NCBI GenBank assembly: GCA_002082245.2
Contig: NBTC02000002.1
Location: forward strand, 1,612,001-1,676,000
DNA from: Yersinia enterocolitica
GTDB lineage: Bacteria > Pseudomonadota > Gammaproteobacteria > Enterobacterales > Enterobacteriaceae
Direction: 5' to 3'
Length of the DNA: 64,000 nt
The position numbers were made by a program, and so were the translations under genes. Positions 28,131 to 38,855 of the stretch are shown here, one piece after another (within the stretch, counting starts at the first letter, position 1; each line of letters starts with the position of its first letter). A model generated the notes under the pieces. It saw nothing but the letters and a program-made list of their open reading frames with translations, searched no databases and was not told the DNA's origin.

Positions 28131-28172
28131 TGCTACCGCCCTTGGCTTTTCAGCTACCAATAGCTATTGGGT
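28131..28172 (-). promoter_or_regulatory. JUMPstart element with ops-like sequence (RfaH antitermination)
   Basis: Read on the minus strand, the region contains ATTGGTAGCTGAAAAGCC followed by AAGGGCGGTAGCATTGT, close to the JUMPstart found upstream of enterobacterial polysaccharide operons. Its 3' part is an ops-like GGCGGTAGCA (28131-28140; the usual ops ends GCGT). RfaH recruited at ops lets RNA polymerase read through very long operons. It lies about 110 bp upstream of manC, the expected place, and implies one long transcript over the polysaccharide genes. Confidence 0.85.
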
Positions 28173-28513
28173 CACATTTACAGCATAGTTTACGCATATC
28201 TTGCATTGCAGAATGCATGATTTTAGCAAGGAAAACACACCCAATTAATCATTTTATTTTATGGCTATTATATAGCATTAACTTTGACTTTAACTAGGAA
28301 ACATCTGTGATTTTTATATGTTCACCAGAATGCGCATACCATAATAATATATCCACTTCAACCATTTAGATGTAAGTTTACGGCAGTTCTCTAGCATACT
28401 TTTTATTTTCAATCTCATCCAATTTTTATATTTAGATTTGAAAATTCCCAAGTATAAGCCCATTATTCACTTTGGCGGCATAAGCCGTAGAAATCAAAGG
28501 TGAAATTGGATAT
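28173..28513. other. Divergent promoter region between manC and yegH
   Basis: About 340 bases between the JUMPstart and yegH with no supported reading frame. The leftward promoter for the polysaccharide operon must lie here, upstream of the JUMPstart, together with the rightward promoter for yegH. AT-rich tracts are present, but no single -10/-35 pair stands out. yegH is preceded by AAAGGTGAAATTGGATAT. Confidence 0.5.
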
Positions 28514-30100
28514 ATGGAATGGATCGCAGATCCTACTATTTGGGCAGGACTGGCAACGCTGGTAGTGCTCGAAATTGTATTAGGCATTGACAACCTGATA
28601 TTTATCGCCATTTTGGCAGAAAAGCTTCCACGTCATCAACGAGATAAAGCCAGAGTTACCGGTTTACTGTGCGCACTGTTGATGCGTTTGGTGCTGTTAG
28701 CCAGTATTTCATGGCTGGCCACATTAACGGCTCCCTTGGTCACCTTATCTGGCCACCCGTTCAGCGCCCGTGACTTAATCATGCTGGTCGGTGGGGTATT
28801 CCTGCTCTTTAAAGCCACCATGGAGTTAAACGAGCGGCTTGAAGGCAAGGACCAGCATCAAGGTCAGCAGCGCAAAGGTGCACGATTTTGGCCGGTCGTC
28901 GCACAAATTGTGGTGCTGGATGCCATATTCTCGCTCGATTCGGTTATTACTGCCGTCGGTATGGTAGACCACCTCGCGGTCATGATGGCTGCGGTCTGTA
29001 TTGCCATAGGTTTGATGCTGTTGGCCAGTAAGCCATTAACCCGTTTTGTCAACGCGCATCCAACCATTGTCATACTCTGTCTGAGCTTCTTACTGATGAT
29101 CGGTTTCAGCTTAGTGGCTGAAGGCTTTGGTTACCATATTCCAAAAGGATATCTGTACGCTGCGATTGGTTTCTCCGTCATTATTGAATCGCTCAATCAA
29201 TTCGCACAATTCAATCGCCGTCGCTTTTTGTCAACGGTTAGACCGTTACGTGAAAGAACCGCAGAAGCAGTGTTACGTATGCTAAGTGGCAAACACGAAG
29301 AGGCCGAGCTGGATAACCATACTGCTAACCTGATCGCTGATAATACCAGTGTCGGCCAAGAGGTGTTCAATGAGCAGGAACGCCGCATGATTGAACGGGT
29401 GTTGGGGCTGGCGCAACGTACCGTGAGCAGCATCATGACATCACGGCATGATGTTGAGTATCTGGATCTTAACGATCCGCCAGAGAAACTGACTCAGTTG
29501 CTGACAAAAAATTTGCATACCCGAATTGTGGTTACTGAAGATAGTTCGACAGATGAACCCTTGGGCGTTATTCACGTCATTGATTTATTAAGGCAACAGT
29601 TAGCAGATGAAAAGCTCGACTTACGCGCATTGATTCGCCAACCGTTGATTTTCCCCGAGCAGGTTTCGCTGTTGATGGCATTAGAGCAGTTCCGTCAGGC
29701 ACAGACGCATTTTGCCTTTGTCGTGGATGAATTCGGTTCCATCGAAGGGGTGGTTACCCTGACCGATGTGATGGAAACCATTGCTGGTAATCTGCCCGTG
29801 GCCGGTGAAGAGTTGGATGCCCGTCATGATATTCAGCAAACCGAGGATGGTTGCTGGATTGCGAATGGCTATATGCCGCTGGAAGATTTGGTGCTCTATC
29901 TGCCGCTACCTATCGATGATAAACGTGAATATCACACCTTGGCCGGGTTAATCATGGAGTATACCCAGCGCATCCCACAGGTCGGTGAACAGATGAAAAT
30001 TGGTGACTACCTATTTGAGCCCTTGGAAGTCAGCAGCCATCGTATCTTGAAGGTAAAAATAACACCGCTGAAAGTGCCTGACCCAGATTATGAAGTGTAA
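28514..30100 (+). CDS. yegH: TerC/CBS-domain inner membrane protein, YegH
   Basis: The 528-residue protein matches E. coli YegH (527) in layout. An N-terminal TerC-type domain of seven or so helices (about 1-230) carries the signature acidic motifs [13 protein letters not shown] and [13 protein letters not shown]. Then come two CBS domains (about 300-425, including [13 protein letters not shown]) and a C-terminal CorC/HlyC transporter-associated domain (about 440-520). TerC proteins are linked to metal (manganese) export or homeostasis, but YegH itself has no firm function. Gene order beside asmA, dcd and udk agrees with E. coli. Confidence 0.92.
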   Translation: MEWIADPTIWAGLATLVVLEIVLGIDNLIFIAILAEKLPRHQRDKARVTGLLCALLMRLVLLASISWLATLTAPLVTLSGHPFSARDLIMLVGGVFLLFKATMELNERLEGKDQHQGQQRKGARFWPVVAQIVVLDAIFSLDSVITAVGMVDHLAVMMAAVCIAIGLMLLASKPLTRFVNAHPTIVILCLSFLLMIGFSLVAEGFGYHIPKGYLYAAIGFSVIIESLNQFAQFNRRRFLSTVRPLRERTAEAVLRMLSGKHEEAELDNHTANLIADNTSVGQEVFNEQERRMIERVLGLAQRTVSSIMTSRHDVEYLDLNDPPEKLTQLLTKNLHTRIVVTEDSSTDEPLGVIHVIDLLRQQLADEKLDLRALIRQPLIFPEQVSLLMALEQFRQAQTHFAFVVDEFGSIEGVVTLTDVMETIAGNLPVAGEELDARHDIQQTEDGCWIANGYMPLEDLVLYLPLPIDDKREYHTLAGLIMEYTQRIPQVGEQMKIGDYLFEPLEVSSHRILKVKITPLKVPDPDYEV

Positions 30101-30121
30101 TAAACCATCGTGATTTGGCGT

Positions 30122-30151
30122 AAAAGCCGGGTAAACTCGCCCGGCTTTTTT
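30122..30151 (+). terminator. Rho-independent terminator between yegH and dcuC
   Basis: AAAAGCCGGG (30122-30131) pairs with CCCGGCTTTT starting at 30140, leaving an 8-base loop and a six-T tail. It lies 21 bp after the yegH stop, between convergent genes, and the A-rich 5' arm means it may serve both. Confidence 0.9.
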
Positions 30152-30168
30152 ATCGTGATAGATTGTGA

Positions 30169-31527
30169 TTACAAGTGCACAGGCACCAGAATCTCAGTGG
30201 CAACAATCACCACCACCAACCCGACTAAAACCGGTACCGAGGTGCGTTTCACCACTTCAAATGGTGAAATTTTTGCCATACCAGCAACAGCAACCACCAC
30301 GCCTGAAACCGGGGATAAAGTACGCCCCAAATTTGAAGCCTGTAGCATCGGAATAACCAGATAGGCTGGATTTATCCCCATCTGAGCTGCCAGTTTTGGA
30401 ATCAATTCAACAAACGCATAGAACGGCGCATTGCCTGACCCGGTGGTCATGGCCGCCAGCATCGTAATCACCACCAGTACCAGCATCATAATAATGCCAC
30501 CGGTACCAAAAGATTGAGCTAGCCCAATCAGACCACTGATAAAACCAACGGTACTCAACCCTTGTGCAAATACCCCGGCGGCAACCAAAAGCATTACTAC
30601 AGTAGCAAACGCATCGGCCATGCCACGATAAGCCACCTCAAGGCCGGTAAATACCGTTTTAGCACTGAAGCTGCGTAAGAATTCAATGACGGCGGCAATC
30701 AGCATGCAAATCACCAACACCGTAATAATATGCAGTTCCGGCCCCCATTTACCGTCAAATATCAACACGCCGATAATCGGGGTAAAGGGTAAAATGGCGT
30801 AGAAACCCGGCGCATTGGTGGTGATGTCATTAACATCCATCATCTCATGCTTTTCCTGACTTTTATTATCCAGATAGCGCTGCCAGAAGAAGTGAGCGAT
30901 AGCCATGCAGACAATCGCGGCAATAGAGATAGGTAAGGTGGTTTTAAAAGCAAAATCGACTAATGGCATCTCAGAGGCTTTCGCTGCCAGTACCACATCG
31001 CCTGAGGTTGGCGCGAGAATAATTGCCGCCGGTGATGCACAGATTGCAGCTGCGGCACCCCGACTGATACCGACGTTAACCATCACTGGGAACAGTGTCG
31101 CCATCAGTAACACGCCCAACCCGGTTGCCGATGATACCGCCAACGACATCAAGCAGGCCACAAGATAAGCCGCAACCATCAGTAAGTATGGGGAATTGAT
31201 CATTTGCAGTGGTTTAGAGGCAATCTTAACCACGACATCATTGGCACCGATATGGGTCATATAAGCCGCAAAGCCACATAGCATCATGATCATCATGCCA
31301 AGATCGCCACCACGGCTCATCAGCAAGATTTTGACATATTCAACAATGTCCGTCGCCCGCCAGCCGGTTGAGGTCGCACTGGCAGGTAATACATTCTTGC
31401 CCATTAAGGCACTGATAATTAATAGCAGTAAACCACCGACCATCAGCACACCTGTTGCTGAATAGCCTTTAATAATATAACGGCCTACACCTACGGCCAC
31501 GACTATCCCAATCAAAAGATCTAACAT
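30169..31527 (-). CDS. dcuC: Anaerobic C4-dicarboxylate transporter, DcuC family
   Basis: The 452-residue protein has about twelve hydrophobic segments and matches DcuC (E. coli 461) in length and in motifs such as GANDVVVKIASKPL, SPAAIILAPTSGDVVLAA and QASNLGRTLSPVSGVVVAVAG. DcuC works mainly as a succinate efflux carrier during fermentation in the inner membrane. This fits an organism that also carries a formate hydrogenlyase locus. It is transcribed alone, convergent with yegH. Confidence 0.92.
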   Translation of the reverse strand: MLDLLIGIVVAVGVGRYIIKGYSATGVLMVGGLLLLIISALMGKNVLPASATSTGWRATDIVEYVKILLMSRGGDLGMMIMMLCGFAAYMTHIGANDVVVKIASKPLQMINSPYLLMVAAYLVACLMSLAVSSATGLGVLLMATLFPVMVNVGISRGAAAAICASPAAIILAPTSGDVVLAAKASEMPLVDFAFKTTLPISIAAIVCMAIAHFFWQRYLDNKSQEKHEMMDVNDITTNAPGFYAILPFTPIIGVLIFDGKWGPELHIITVLVICMLIAAVIEFLRSFSAKTVFTGLEVAYRGMADAFATVVMLLVAAGVFAQGLSTVGFISGLIGLAQSFGTGGIIMMLVLVVITMLAAMTTGSGNAPFYAFVELIPKLAAQMGINPAYLVIPMLQASNLGRTLSPVSGVVVAVAGMAKISPFEVVKRTSVPVLVGLVVVIVATEILVPVHL

Positions 31528-31770
31528 ATACCCTCTCTGAATCTTGCCTGTTGCTGTGTGTTGCTAAATATTGCTTCAGCATTATTATCGTTAAAATACT
31601 TAAATGGCTCTGCACTCTGCCCAAAGTCCATCGGCGAGTTTATGACATCTATCAATGATTCGCAGAGATTTTAGAAACAAATAGTAGTTTGTGAGCAAGA
31701 GAGAGGATTTTATGTTTTGAATGGCGAGATTGGCGAACAATTACACAACAAATGGATAACAGTATGCCGT

Positions 31771-31810
31771 CATTATCTCCGATAAACAGCCATGCCTATC
31801 GGAGATAATG
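31771..31810. terminator. Perfect 14-bp hairpin downstream of asmA
   Basis: CATTATCTCCGATA (31771-31784) and its exact complement (31797-31810) flank a 12-base loop, 6 bp beyond the asmA stop. No T tract follows on either strand, so it may be a weak terminator or an mRNA 3'-end stabiliser. The rest of 31528-31815 must carry the dcuC promoter; no clear site was found there. Confidence 0.5.
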
Positions 31811-31815
31811 GGTAA

Positions 31816-33663
31816 TTAAAGCTTATCGATAAGCTTTTTAAGATCTTTGCTAGCACGGTTTTGTTGATTACGCTCAGCCCAATCATTGAGTGCTTTTTTA
31901 GCTCGTTGCTGTAATTCATTACGCAACAACTGTTCGACATTCAATTGATAGCTAAGCTGAGTCCACGGACCATAAATGCGCAGAGGGATATCAGTACCTT
32001 GCAACATTTTTACCAGGCTATCTTGCCCGCTCCAGCCTTGCATAACCCGTACCGCCAGATTCATATCACATTGCTGTTCGGGTAAATTAAGTGACCCGTT
32101 ACCTTTAATGGAAATCAACGCCGAATCGGCACTAAGATTACTGACTTTCATTGATCCTCGGTGCAAAGCCAGGCTCGCTTGTAGCTGTGTAACCTCAGTA
32201 TAACGCTCATAACGATCCTGACCTTTGACATCACTGGAACTGCGGGTCACCGCCTGTTGAATAAGCTGTTGAATATTCAGCCCTTCCAGCCGCGCATTAG
32301 TCATGCCGAACTGCGCATCCCCCTGCCAACGGTGGTTGAATGCCTCAACATTAAGACCATCACCAGACAACTGAGCTTTCATGGAAAATTTGCCCGTCAT
32401 CATCGGCGGCAAACCGGCGGCCAATAGAACCGGCCCCAATTCCATATGGTTTATCACTGGGTTAACGGTAGCCAGAACCCTCTTGCCCGTCACATCCAGT
32501 GAGCCTGGCAACGAAAAATCGCCCTCAACCGCACTACCGGTTAAGCGGCTAATCTCTACATTCCCGCGCTGATTAGAGGCTTGAAGATTGAGTTGACTGA
32601 TTTTAATCGCCCGATAGACCAGGTTATTCGCCGTTAGCGATATTTGGGCGGTAAAGTCGCGTAATGCTTGCAAGTCCTGCCCGACATCATCCTCAGCCTG
32701 AATCGCAATCACCGGCGCTGTCACGGCAAGCTGTTTGGCCGTTTCTTTGCTGACAACCGTACTTTTAGACTCCCAACCAAAAATAGAGTCCAGATTAAGA
32801 TTGTCGGCAGCCAAATTGATAACATAATCAGGTACCTTCCCCAAGGTGGCCTTGGCGGTCCCCGTCAACTGGTTGTTATTAGCTGAGAAGCTCAGTTGGT
32901 TCAGCAATAATTGTTGAATATCGTGTTGATAACTGGCTTGTAGTGTCCCTTCGCCGCTCACGCCGCCAACAGGAATATCCGCACCTTCCAATTTATAACT
33001 GAATTGGCTGATATTGGCGCTGTACTGCTGTGGATAATGGCGCATGTCTGCATCCGCGACCATTGAGAAAGTCACATCACGTTGGTTACGGTTAACACGG
33101 CTGGAGAGAGAGATATGTACTTGGCGTTGGGCATCTTGTTGAAGTTCAAGATTGATATCACGTACATTGACTTGATCATTGTCTGCCCGCTGCCAAATCA
33201 ACAGGCTATCAGCGATTTGTACTTTATTAATGTCGAGCTTCCAGGCACGGTGCTCATTAACAGGCACATTACCGGATGGTGCAACAGGAGCGTCAGGCTG
33301 TTGTTGGGCTTCACTGTCGGGCGTCAAGCGGATAACCGCCCCTTTCAACATCACCTGTTTTACTTCAAGTTGATGTGATAATAGAGGCCAAAGTTTGACA
33401 TCCAGGCGCATATTTTCAGCACTGACAACCGGTGCCGCCGCACCGGGGGCAGTCAGCGCGGTCCGGCCAGCAATAATGCTAAGCTGGGGCCAGACATGCC
33501 AGCGCAAATCCCCTTCCAGTTGCAACTGATAACCACTTTTTCTCTCTACCTGTTTGACCATGTAGGCGCGAAAGTCATTAGGATTAACCAGCAATACTAA
33601 TGCGCTCATCCCTGCAACTAACACAACCAGCAGGATAATTAACGTCGTCAGTAATCGTCTCAT
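31816..33663 (-). CDS. asmA: AsmA family outer-membrane biogenesis protein
   Basis: The 615-residue protein has one N-terminal membrane anchor (about residues 5-25, LLTTLIILLVVLVAGMSALVLLV) followed by a long periplasmic region of beta-strand-rich repeats ending in the AsmA C-terminal domain. The length matches E. coli AsmA (617). AsmA-like proteins span the periplasm and are implicated in lipid transport and outer-membrane integrity. It is the last gene of a leftward udk-dcd-asmA group. Confidence 0.93.
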   Translation of the reverse strand: MRRLLTTLIILLVVLVAGMSALVLLVNPNDFRAYMVKQVERKSGYQLQLEGDLRWHVWPQLSIIAGRTALTAPGAAAPVVSAENMRLDVKLWPLLSHQLEVKQVMLKGAVIRLTPDSEAQQQPDAPVAPSGNVPVNEHRAWKLDINKVQIADSLLIWQRADNDQVNVRDINLELQQDAQRQVHISLSSRVNRNQRDVTFSMVADADMRHYPQQYSANISQFSYKLEGADIPVGGVSGEGTLQASYQHDIQQLLLNQLSFSANNNQLTGTAKATLGKVPDYVINLAADNLNLDSIFGWESKSTVVSKETAKQLAVTAPVIAIQAEDDVGQDLQALRDFTAQISLTANNLVYRAIKISQLNLQASNQRGNVEISRLTGSAVEGDFSLPGSLDVTGKRVLATVNPVINHMELGPVLLAAGLPPMMTGKFSMKAQLSGDGLNVEAFNHRWQGDAQFGMTNARLEGLNIQQLIQQAVTRSSSDVKGQDRYERYTEVTQLQASLALHRGSMKVSNLSADSALISIKGNGSLNLPEQQCDMNLAVRVMQGWSGQDSLVKMLQGTDIPLRIYGPWTQLSYQLNVEQLLRNELQQRAKKALNDWAERNQQNRASKDLKKLIDKL

Positions 33664-33725
33664 GACATCCTCTTGTCTAATCAGGCTAAAAAGTCCAAAC
33701 AGGCTAAACTTTCCGCAAGAAATGG

Positions 33726-34307
33726 CTAATCTTTATCGATACGACTGGCTACAGCGCCTTGTTGACCGCGATATTTTGCGTCCTGACGGCTATTATAAGG
33801 GCGCGCTGCCGGGCCGGAGAGTGGTTCAAAACTCAGCGCGCCAATTAACATCCCTGGGCGTAGCGCTAATGGCAGCTTACCTGAATTATAGAACTCCAGC
33901 ACAATCCTGCCTTGCCAACCCGGATCTATACGGTGTGCGGTAACATGCACCATTAATCCAAGGCGAGCTAATGAGGAACGACCATCAAGCCAGCCGACCA
34001 AGTCATCAGGGATTGTCACCGACTCCAGTGTCACTGCCAGCGCCAACTCCCCTGGATGCAGGAAGAATGCCTCCCCTTCCGGCAGATTGATTTCATCGCT
34101 CATGACGCGTTCCAGCGCTTCGCTGACTTCATCCTTCGGGCCGCTTAAGTCAATAAATGCCGCCGTGTGACCATTGAATACACGGAATTGGTTGCCTAAG
34201 CGAACATCGACTGTGGCACCATTGATACGTTCTACCGGTGGGCGAGGATCAATACCTAATTTACCGCTGTCCAGCCAGGCTTCTATGTCACGATCGCACA
34301 GTCTCAT
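33726..34307 (-). CDS. dcd: dCTP deaminase
   Basis: Dcd deaminates dCTP to dUTP, the main route to dTMP precursors in enterobacteria. The start at 34307 gives 193 residues beginning [17 protein letters not shown], equal to E. coli, with GGAG nine bases upstream; an in-frame start nine codons earlier lacks family support. The trimer active-site segment [20 protein letters not shown] and the C-terminal lid [19 protein letters not shown] are present. Confidence 0.96.
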   Translation of the reverse strand: MRLCDRDIEAWLDSGKLGIDPRPPVERINGATVDVRLGNQFRVFNGHTAAFIDLSGPKDEVSEALERVMSDEINLPEGEAFFLHPGELALAVTLESVTIPDDLVGWLDGRSSLARLGLMVHVTAHRIDPGWQGRIVLEFYNSGKLPLALRPGMLIGALSFEPLSGPAARPYNSRQDAKYRGQQGAVASRIDKD

Positions 34308-34392
34308 TGCTAAAATCTCCATCAAAATTCGCATGTTACAGCTTATCTACTACGCAAGCTGCCATATTAAGAAGCAAAGGTCCAGACGAACA

Positions 34393-35034
34393 TTACTCAA
34401 AGAACTGACTGATTTTCGCTTTTAGAATATCGATCGCAATTCGGTTCTTACCACCGCGAGGAACGATAATGTCAGCATATTGTTTGGACGGTTCTATAAA
34501 TTGCAGAAACATTGGACGCACAGTCTTCTGATATTGCGCCATCACAGAATCCATCGAACGACCACGCTCATTAACATCACGCTTCATACGGCGCATCAGG
34601 CAGATATCCAGCGGGGTATCAACAAAGATCGAGAAATTCATCTCCTGACGCAGACGGATATCGGTCAACAACAAGATCCCTTCCAAAATAATCACTTTTT
34701 TGGGTTCTAAATGGACGGTCTCTTTTTTGCGGGTGTGCTCAGTGTAACTGTAAAGCGGCAGCTCAATCGATCGGCCTGCTTTCAACGATTGCAAATGCTC
34801 CAGCAATAAGTTGTGATCCATGGCACTGGGATGGTCATAGTTGGTTTTGACCCGCTCTTCCATTGACAGATGACTCTGGTCTTTGTAATAGCCATCCTCA
34901 GGGATAACGCCGATATGTTGGTCACCTACCTGCTCGCGTAATTCGCGATACAGCGTGCTGGCGATAAGACTTTTTCCGGAGGCTGAGGCACCCGCTATCC
35001 CGATAATGACGCACTGGTGTGCTTTGTCAGTCAT
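34393..35034 (-). CDS. udk: Uridine/cytidine kinase
   Basis: Udk phosphorylates uridine and cytidine to UMP and CMP with GTP or ATP in pyrimidine salvage. The start at 35034 gives 213 residues beginning [22 protein letters not shown], containing the P-loop GASASGKS. Nucleoside-binding and lid segments ([36 protein letters not shown]) follow. The length equals E. coli Udk. It heads the udk-dcd-asmA group and has a tandem ERIC array upstream. Confidence 0.96.
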   Translation of the reverse strand: MTDKAHQCVIIGIAGASASGKSLIASTLYRELREQVGDQHIGVIPEDGYYKDQSHLSMEERVKTNYDHPSAMDHNLLLEHLQSLKAGRSIELPLYSYTEHTRKKETVHLEPKKVIILEGILLLTDIRLRQEMNFSIFVDTPLDICLMRRMKRDVNERGRSMDSVMAQYQKTVRPMFLQFIEPSKQYADIIVPRGGKNRIAIDILKAKISQFFE

Positions 35035-35133
35035 AAAATTAAAGACCTGATTACGAAGTGTGAGGGGAGACAAAGCACGCTAGGTGCTTCGAGCGCGGCA
35101 ATTATAAGGAGTTAGCGGGTTTGATGCCAGCAC

Positions 35134-35421
35134 TATACCCTGCGTCTTTGACGCCGCAGGGGTGTTAGCGGCTCTCACGCACCCGAATCACTGACTTATG
35201 TCAGCTCATCGGGATTTATTCGTTTGCTGCCTACCTGCAACGCCAATGACTTTGGGTATAATTTTGCGTCTTTGACGCCGCAGGGGTGTTAGCGGCTCTC
35301 ACGCACCCGAATCACTGACTTATGTCAGCTCATCGGGATTTATTCGTTTGCTGCCTACCTGCAACGCCAATGACTTTGGGCATAATTTTGCGTCTTTGAC
35401 GCCGCAGGGGGGTTAGCGGCT
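35134..35421 (-). repeat. Tandem ERIC array (two full copies plus a partial third)
   Basis: A 124-bp unit repeats at 35141, 35265 and 35389 (the last cut off after about 33 bases). Each full copy has the ERIC-type core, which on the minus strand reads CCCGATGAGCTGACATAAGT followed by CAGTGATTCGGGT. The copies are nearly identical to each other. The array fills the udk/mrp gap and ends directly at the mrp stop codon, so it lies in the 3' end of the mrp transcript. ERICs are non-coding palindromic elements that form long RNA hairpins and can alter mRNA stability. Confidence 0.88.
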
Positions 35422-35422
35422 G

Positions 35423-36535
35423 TTACACCGCGCGGAATGAGATTTCCGTTGGGATAGCTTCCCCTTGCCAGTACATCTCTGCCGCCACATTTGATGCCAG
35501 TTGGCGATAGATATCAGCAAATTCACTGTCAGGGTGGCTAATAACCGTTGGTTCGCCGCGATCAAGATCTTCGCGCAAAGAAATATGCAATGGAATTTGG
35601 CCCAACAGTTTGCAATGGTACTTCTGCGCCAGTTTCTCCGCCCCGCCGGTGCCGAAAATAGGCTCCAAATGGCCGCAATTGCTGCAAATATGCATGCTCA
35701 TATTTTCAATAATACCCAACACTGGCACATGCACTTTCTCAAACATCACAATGCCTTTCATGGCATCGATTAAGGCAATGTCTTGTGGCGTTGTCACCAC
35801 CAATGCTCCCGTCACCGGAATATTTTGCGACAGCGTCAACTGGATATCACCGGTACCCGGTGGCATATCAATCACCAAATAATCCAAATCCGGCCATAAG
35901 GTGTCTTGCAGCATCTGCATCAATGCCTTACTGGCCATTGGGCCGCGCCACACCATAGCGTTCTCATCAGTGACCAGATAACCAATCGAGTTAGTCGCCA
36001 GACCGTGAGCCATGATCGGTGCCATATGCTTGCCGTCAGGGGACGTTGGCCGCTGATTCATGGTTCCAAGCATATTGGGAATGGAAGGGCCATAAATATC
36101 GGCATCCAGAATGCCGACTTTGGCCCCCTCTTCCGCCAATGCCAGTGCCAGATTAACGGCGGTACTGGATTTCCCCACACCACCTTTACCCGAGCTGACA
36201 GCCACAATATTACGCACGCCTTTGATACCCGGCTGATCATTGGCACGTTTGAGCGTGGTGATATTATGTGACAGTTTCCAATCAATAGCTTTAGCACCAG
36301 TCACTGCCAGCAATTCCCCGCTGACCGACTCTTTCAATGCATCAAAACCATATTGCCAGGCAAACGGCATCACCAGCTCGATATGCAACACATTGTCCAA
36401 TAAGGCGCAATGGTGAATAGCACGCAGGGTATGGAGATCCTTTTGCAAGGTTGGGTGAGTAAAGGCCGTAAGAACCTTTGAAATTTGTGATTGCAGCAGG
36501 TCAGGGGTGGTCTGCTCGGGGGATTTTGGGCTCAT
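35423..36535 (-). CDS. mrp: Iron-sulfur cluster carrier protein Mrp/ApbC
   Basis: The 370-residue P-loop ATPase of the Mrp/NBP35 family (E. coli Mrp 369) is a cytoplasmic carrier that binds and transfers [4Fe-4S] clusters. An N-terminal MIP18-like domain (about 1-90) is followed by the deviant Walker A SSGKGGVGKSS, the DADIYGPS switch segment and the C-terminal CSNCG motif that binds the cluster. It diverges from metG, as in E. coli. Confidence 0.95.
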   Translation of the reverse strand: MSPKSPEQTTPDLLQSQISKVLTAFTHPTLQKDLHTLRAIHHCALLDNVLHIELVMPFAWQYGFDALKESVSGELLAVTGAKAIDWKLSHNITTLKRANDQPGIKGVRNIVAVSSGKGGVGKSSTAVNLALALAEEGAKVGILDADIYGPSIPNMLGTMNQRPTSPDGKHMAPIMAHGLATNSIGYLVTDENAMVWRGPMASKALMQMLQDTLWPDLDYLVIDMPPGTGDIQLTLSQNIPVTGALVVTTPQDIALIDAMKGIVMFEKVHVPVLGIIENMSMHICSNCGHLEPIFGTGGAEKLAQKYHCKLLGQIPLHISLREDLDRGEPTVISHPDSEFADIYRQLASNVAAEMYWQGEAIPTEISFRAV

Positions 36536-36721
36536 CCCGGCTCCTTGAATTTATCGTTATTAACCAATGATAGTGTACCAGAACTCAGTTGCCCCTGTGT
36601 CACCAAAGTAAACCGATTATGACTTAAGGCAAAGTGCAGGTTGCCTTACCCTAGCGGCAAGCCAGCATATCGGTTAACATCAAAGACCCTTTAATCGACA
36701 TAAAGAAAGCAATTTCCCACT

Positions 36722-38749
36722 ATGGCTCAAGTCGCGAAAAAAATATTGGTGACGTCCGCGCTACCATACGCTAACGGTTCTATACATCTCGGCCACATGC
36801 TCGAGCACATCCAGGCAGATATCTGGGTCCGTTTCCAGCGAATGCGCGGCAACCAGGTTCATTTTATCTGTGCAGATGATGCCCACGGCACCCCGATCAT
36901 GCTGAAAGCTCAGCAACTGGGTATCGAACCAGAGCAGATGATTGCCGAAATGAGCCAGGAACACCAACAGGATTTCGCCGGTTTCGCTATCAGTTATGAT
37001 AACTATCACTCCACTCACAGTGATGAAAACCGTGAACTGTCGAGCCTGATATACAGCCGTCTGAAAGCAAACGGTTATATCAAGAATCGCACCATTTCTC
37101 AGCTCTATGACCCTGAGAAAGGCATGTTCCTGCCCGATCGTTTTGTCAAAGGCACCTGTCCGAAGTGTAAAGCGCCAGATCAATATGGCGATAACTGTGA
37201 AGTGTGTGGCGCAACCTACAGCCCGACTGAACTTATCGATCCAAAGTCGGCAGTTTCTGGTGCGACTCCGGTGATGCGCGAATCTGAACATTTCTTCTTC
37301 GACCTGCCGGCCTTCAGCGATATGTTGCAAGCCTGGACGCGTTCTGGCGCGCTGCAAGAGCAAGTTGCGAACAAAATGCAGGAATGGTTTGAGTCTGGCC
37401 TACAACAGTGGGATATCACCCGTGATGCGCCCTACTTCGGTTTTGAAGTACCGGATGCGCCAGGTAAATATTTCTATGTCTGGCTGGATGCCCCAATCGG
37501 CTATATGGGGTCGTTTAAGAATCTGTGCGACAAGCGCGGCGACCTGGACTTTGATGAGTTCTGGCGTGAGGGTTCTGAAACCGATCTTTATCACTTTATT
37601 GGTAAAGACATTGTTTACTTCCATAGCCTGTTTTGGCCTGCCATGTTGGAAGGCAGCAATTTCCGCAAACCGACCAATATCTTTGTTCATGGTTATGTCA
37701 CGGTAAACGGCGCGAAAATGTCGAAATCACGCGGCACATTCATTAAAGCCAGCACCTACCTGCAACACTTTGATGCCGATTGCTTGCGTTATTACTACGC
37801 CGCGAAACTCTCTTCGCGCATTGATGATATTGATTTAAATCTGGAAGATTTTGTCCAGCGTGTTAATACCGATATCGTCAATAAAGTTGTGAATCTGGCT
37901 TCGCGTAATGCAGGTTTTATCAATAAACGCTTTGGCGGTAAATTAGCCGACCAGTTGGCAGATCCAGTGCTGTATAAAACCTTCACTGATGCGGCTATCA
38001 GCATTGCAGATGCCTATAATAGCCGCGAATCAGGCAAAGCTATCCGTGAAATTATGGCACTGGCTGATATTGCCAATCGTTATGTTGATGAACAAGCCCC
38101 GTGGGTGATAGCGAAAGAGGAAGGTCGCGATGCCGACCTACAAGCGGTTTGCTCCTTGGGTATCAATCTGTTCCGCGTACTGATGACTTACCTGAAACCG
38201 GTATTGCCATCGCTGACTGAACGTACTGAGGCTTTCCTCAATACCGAACTAACGTGGGATAGCATTCAACAACCGCTGTTAGGCCATCAGATCAATACCT
38301 TTAAAGCCCTGTTCAATCGTATCGAGTTAGATAAAGTTAACGAAATGGTTACTTCGTCTAAAGCGGATATGGCACCAACAGTGGTAGCCACCGGGCCATT
38401 AGCTGACTCTCCGATTCAGGAAACCATCAGTTTTGATGATTTTGCTAAAGTGGATATGCGTATTGCGCTGATTCAGCAGGCAGAATTTGTTGAAGGCTCT
38501 GATAAGTTATTGAAACTGACTTTGGATATCGGCGGCCAAACTCGCCAGGTCTTCTCTGGCATCCGTTCTGCATATCCTGACCCGAAAGTATTGGAAGGCC
38601 GATTGACCATGATGGTGGCTAACCTGGCACCTCGCAAAATGCGCTTCGGTCTTTCAGAAGGTATGGTGATGGCGGCAGGCCCTGGCGGTAAAGATATCTT
38701 CCTGCTTAGCCCAGACAGTGGTGCCCAACCCGGCATGCAAGTGAAATGA
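36722..38749 (+). CDS. metG: Methionyl-tRNA synthetase
   Basis: MetG charges tRNA-Met and initiator tRNA. The 675-residue protein has the class I HIGH-type motif as HLGH in [14 protein letters not shown], a zinc knuckle ([18 protein letters not shown]), the KMSKS motif in [12 protein letters not shown], an anticodon-binding helical domain, and a C-terminal EMAP/Trbp111-type tRNA-binding dimerisation domain (about 570-675, starting [12 protein letters not shown]). Length matches E. coli (677). Confidence 0.97.
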   Translation: MAQVAKKILVTSALPYANGSIHLGHMLEHIQADIWVRFQRMRGNQVHFICADDAHGTPIMLKAQQLGIEPEQMIAEMSQEHQQDFAGFAISYDNYHSTHSDENRELSSLIYSRLKANGYIKNRTISQLYDPEKGMFLPDRFVKGTCPKCKAPDQYGDNCEVCGATYSPTELIDPKSAVSGATPVMRESEHFFFDLPAFSDMLQAWTRSGALQEQVANKMQEWFESGLQQWDITRDAPYFGFEVPDAPGKYFYVWLDAPIGYMGSFKNLCDKRGDLDFDEFWREGSETDLYHFIGKDIVYFHSLFWPAMLEGSNFRKPTNIFVHGYVTVNGAKMSKSRGTFIKASTYLQHFDADCLRYYYAAKLSSRIDDIDLNLEDFVQRVNTDIVNKVVNLASRNAGFINKRFGGKLADQLADPVLYKTFTDAAISIADAYNSRESGKAIREIMALADIANRYVDEQAPWVIAKEEGRDADLQAVCSLGINLFRVLMTYLKPVLPSLTERTEAFLNTELTWDSIQQPLLGHQINTFKALFNRIELDKVNEMVTSSKADMAPTVVATGPLADSPIQETISFDDFAKVDMRIALIQQAEFVEGSDKLLKLTLDIGGQTRQVFSGIRSAYPDPKVLEGRLTMMVANLAPRKMRFGLSEGMVMAAGPGGKDIFLLSPDSGAQPGMQVK

Positions 38750-38818
38750 TTTGATGTATGACAGTGTTCTCTGACGAAAGTGGTTGTCAGGGAATAACTA
38801 AATTGTCAGGAAATAGCA

Positions 38819-38855
38819 AAAATGCCGGTCAGGGGAAACCTAACCGGCATTTTTT
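38819..38855 (+). terminator. Rho-independent terminator of metG
   Basis: AAAATGCCGGT (38819-38829) pairs with ACCGGCATTTT (38843-38853), with an AGG/CCT extension inside the loop and a T-rich tail. It lies about 70 bp after metG, abutting the stop of the convergent gene, and may serve both. Confidence 0.88.

Noticed and set aside
31640..31670. FNR site upstream of dcuC
   Set aside because: ATGACATCTATCAA has only one good half-site; too weak to report as a feature.
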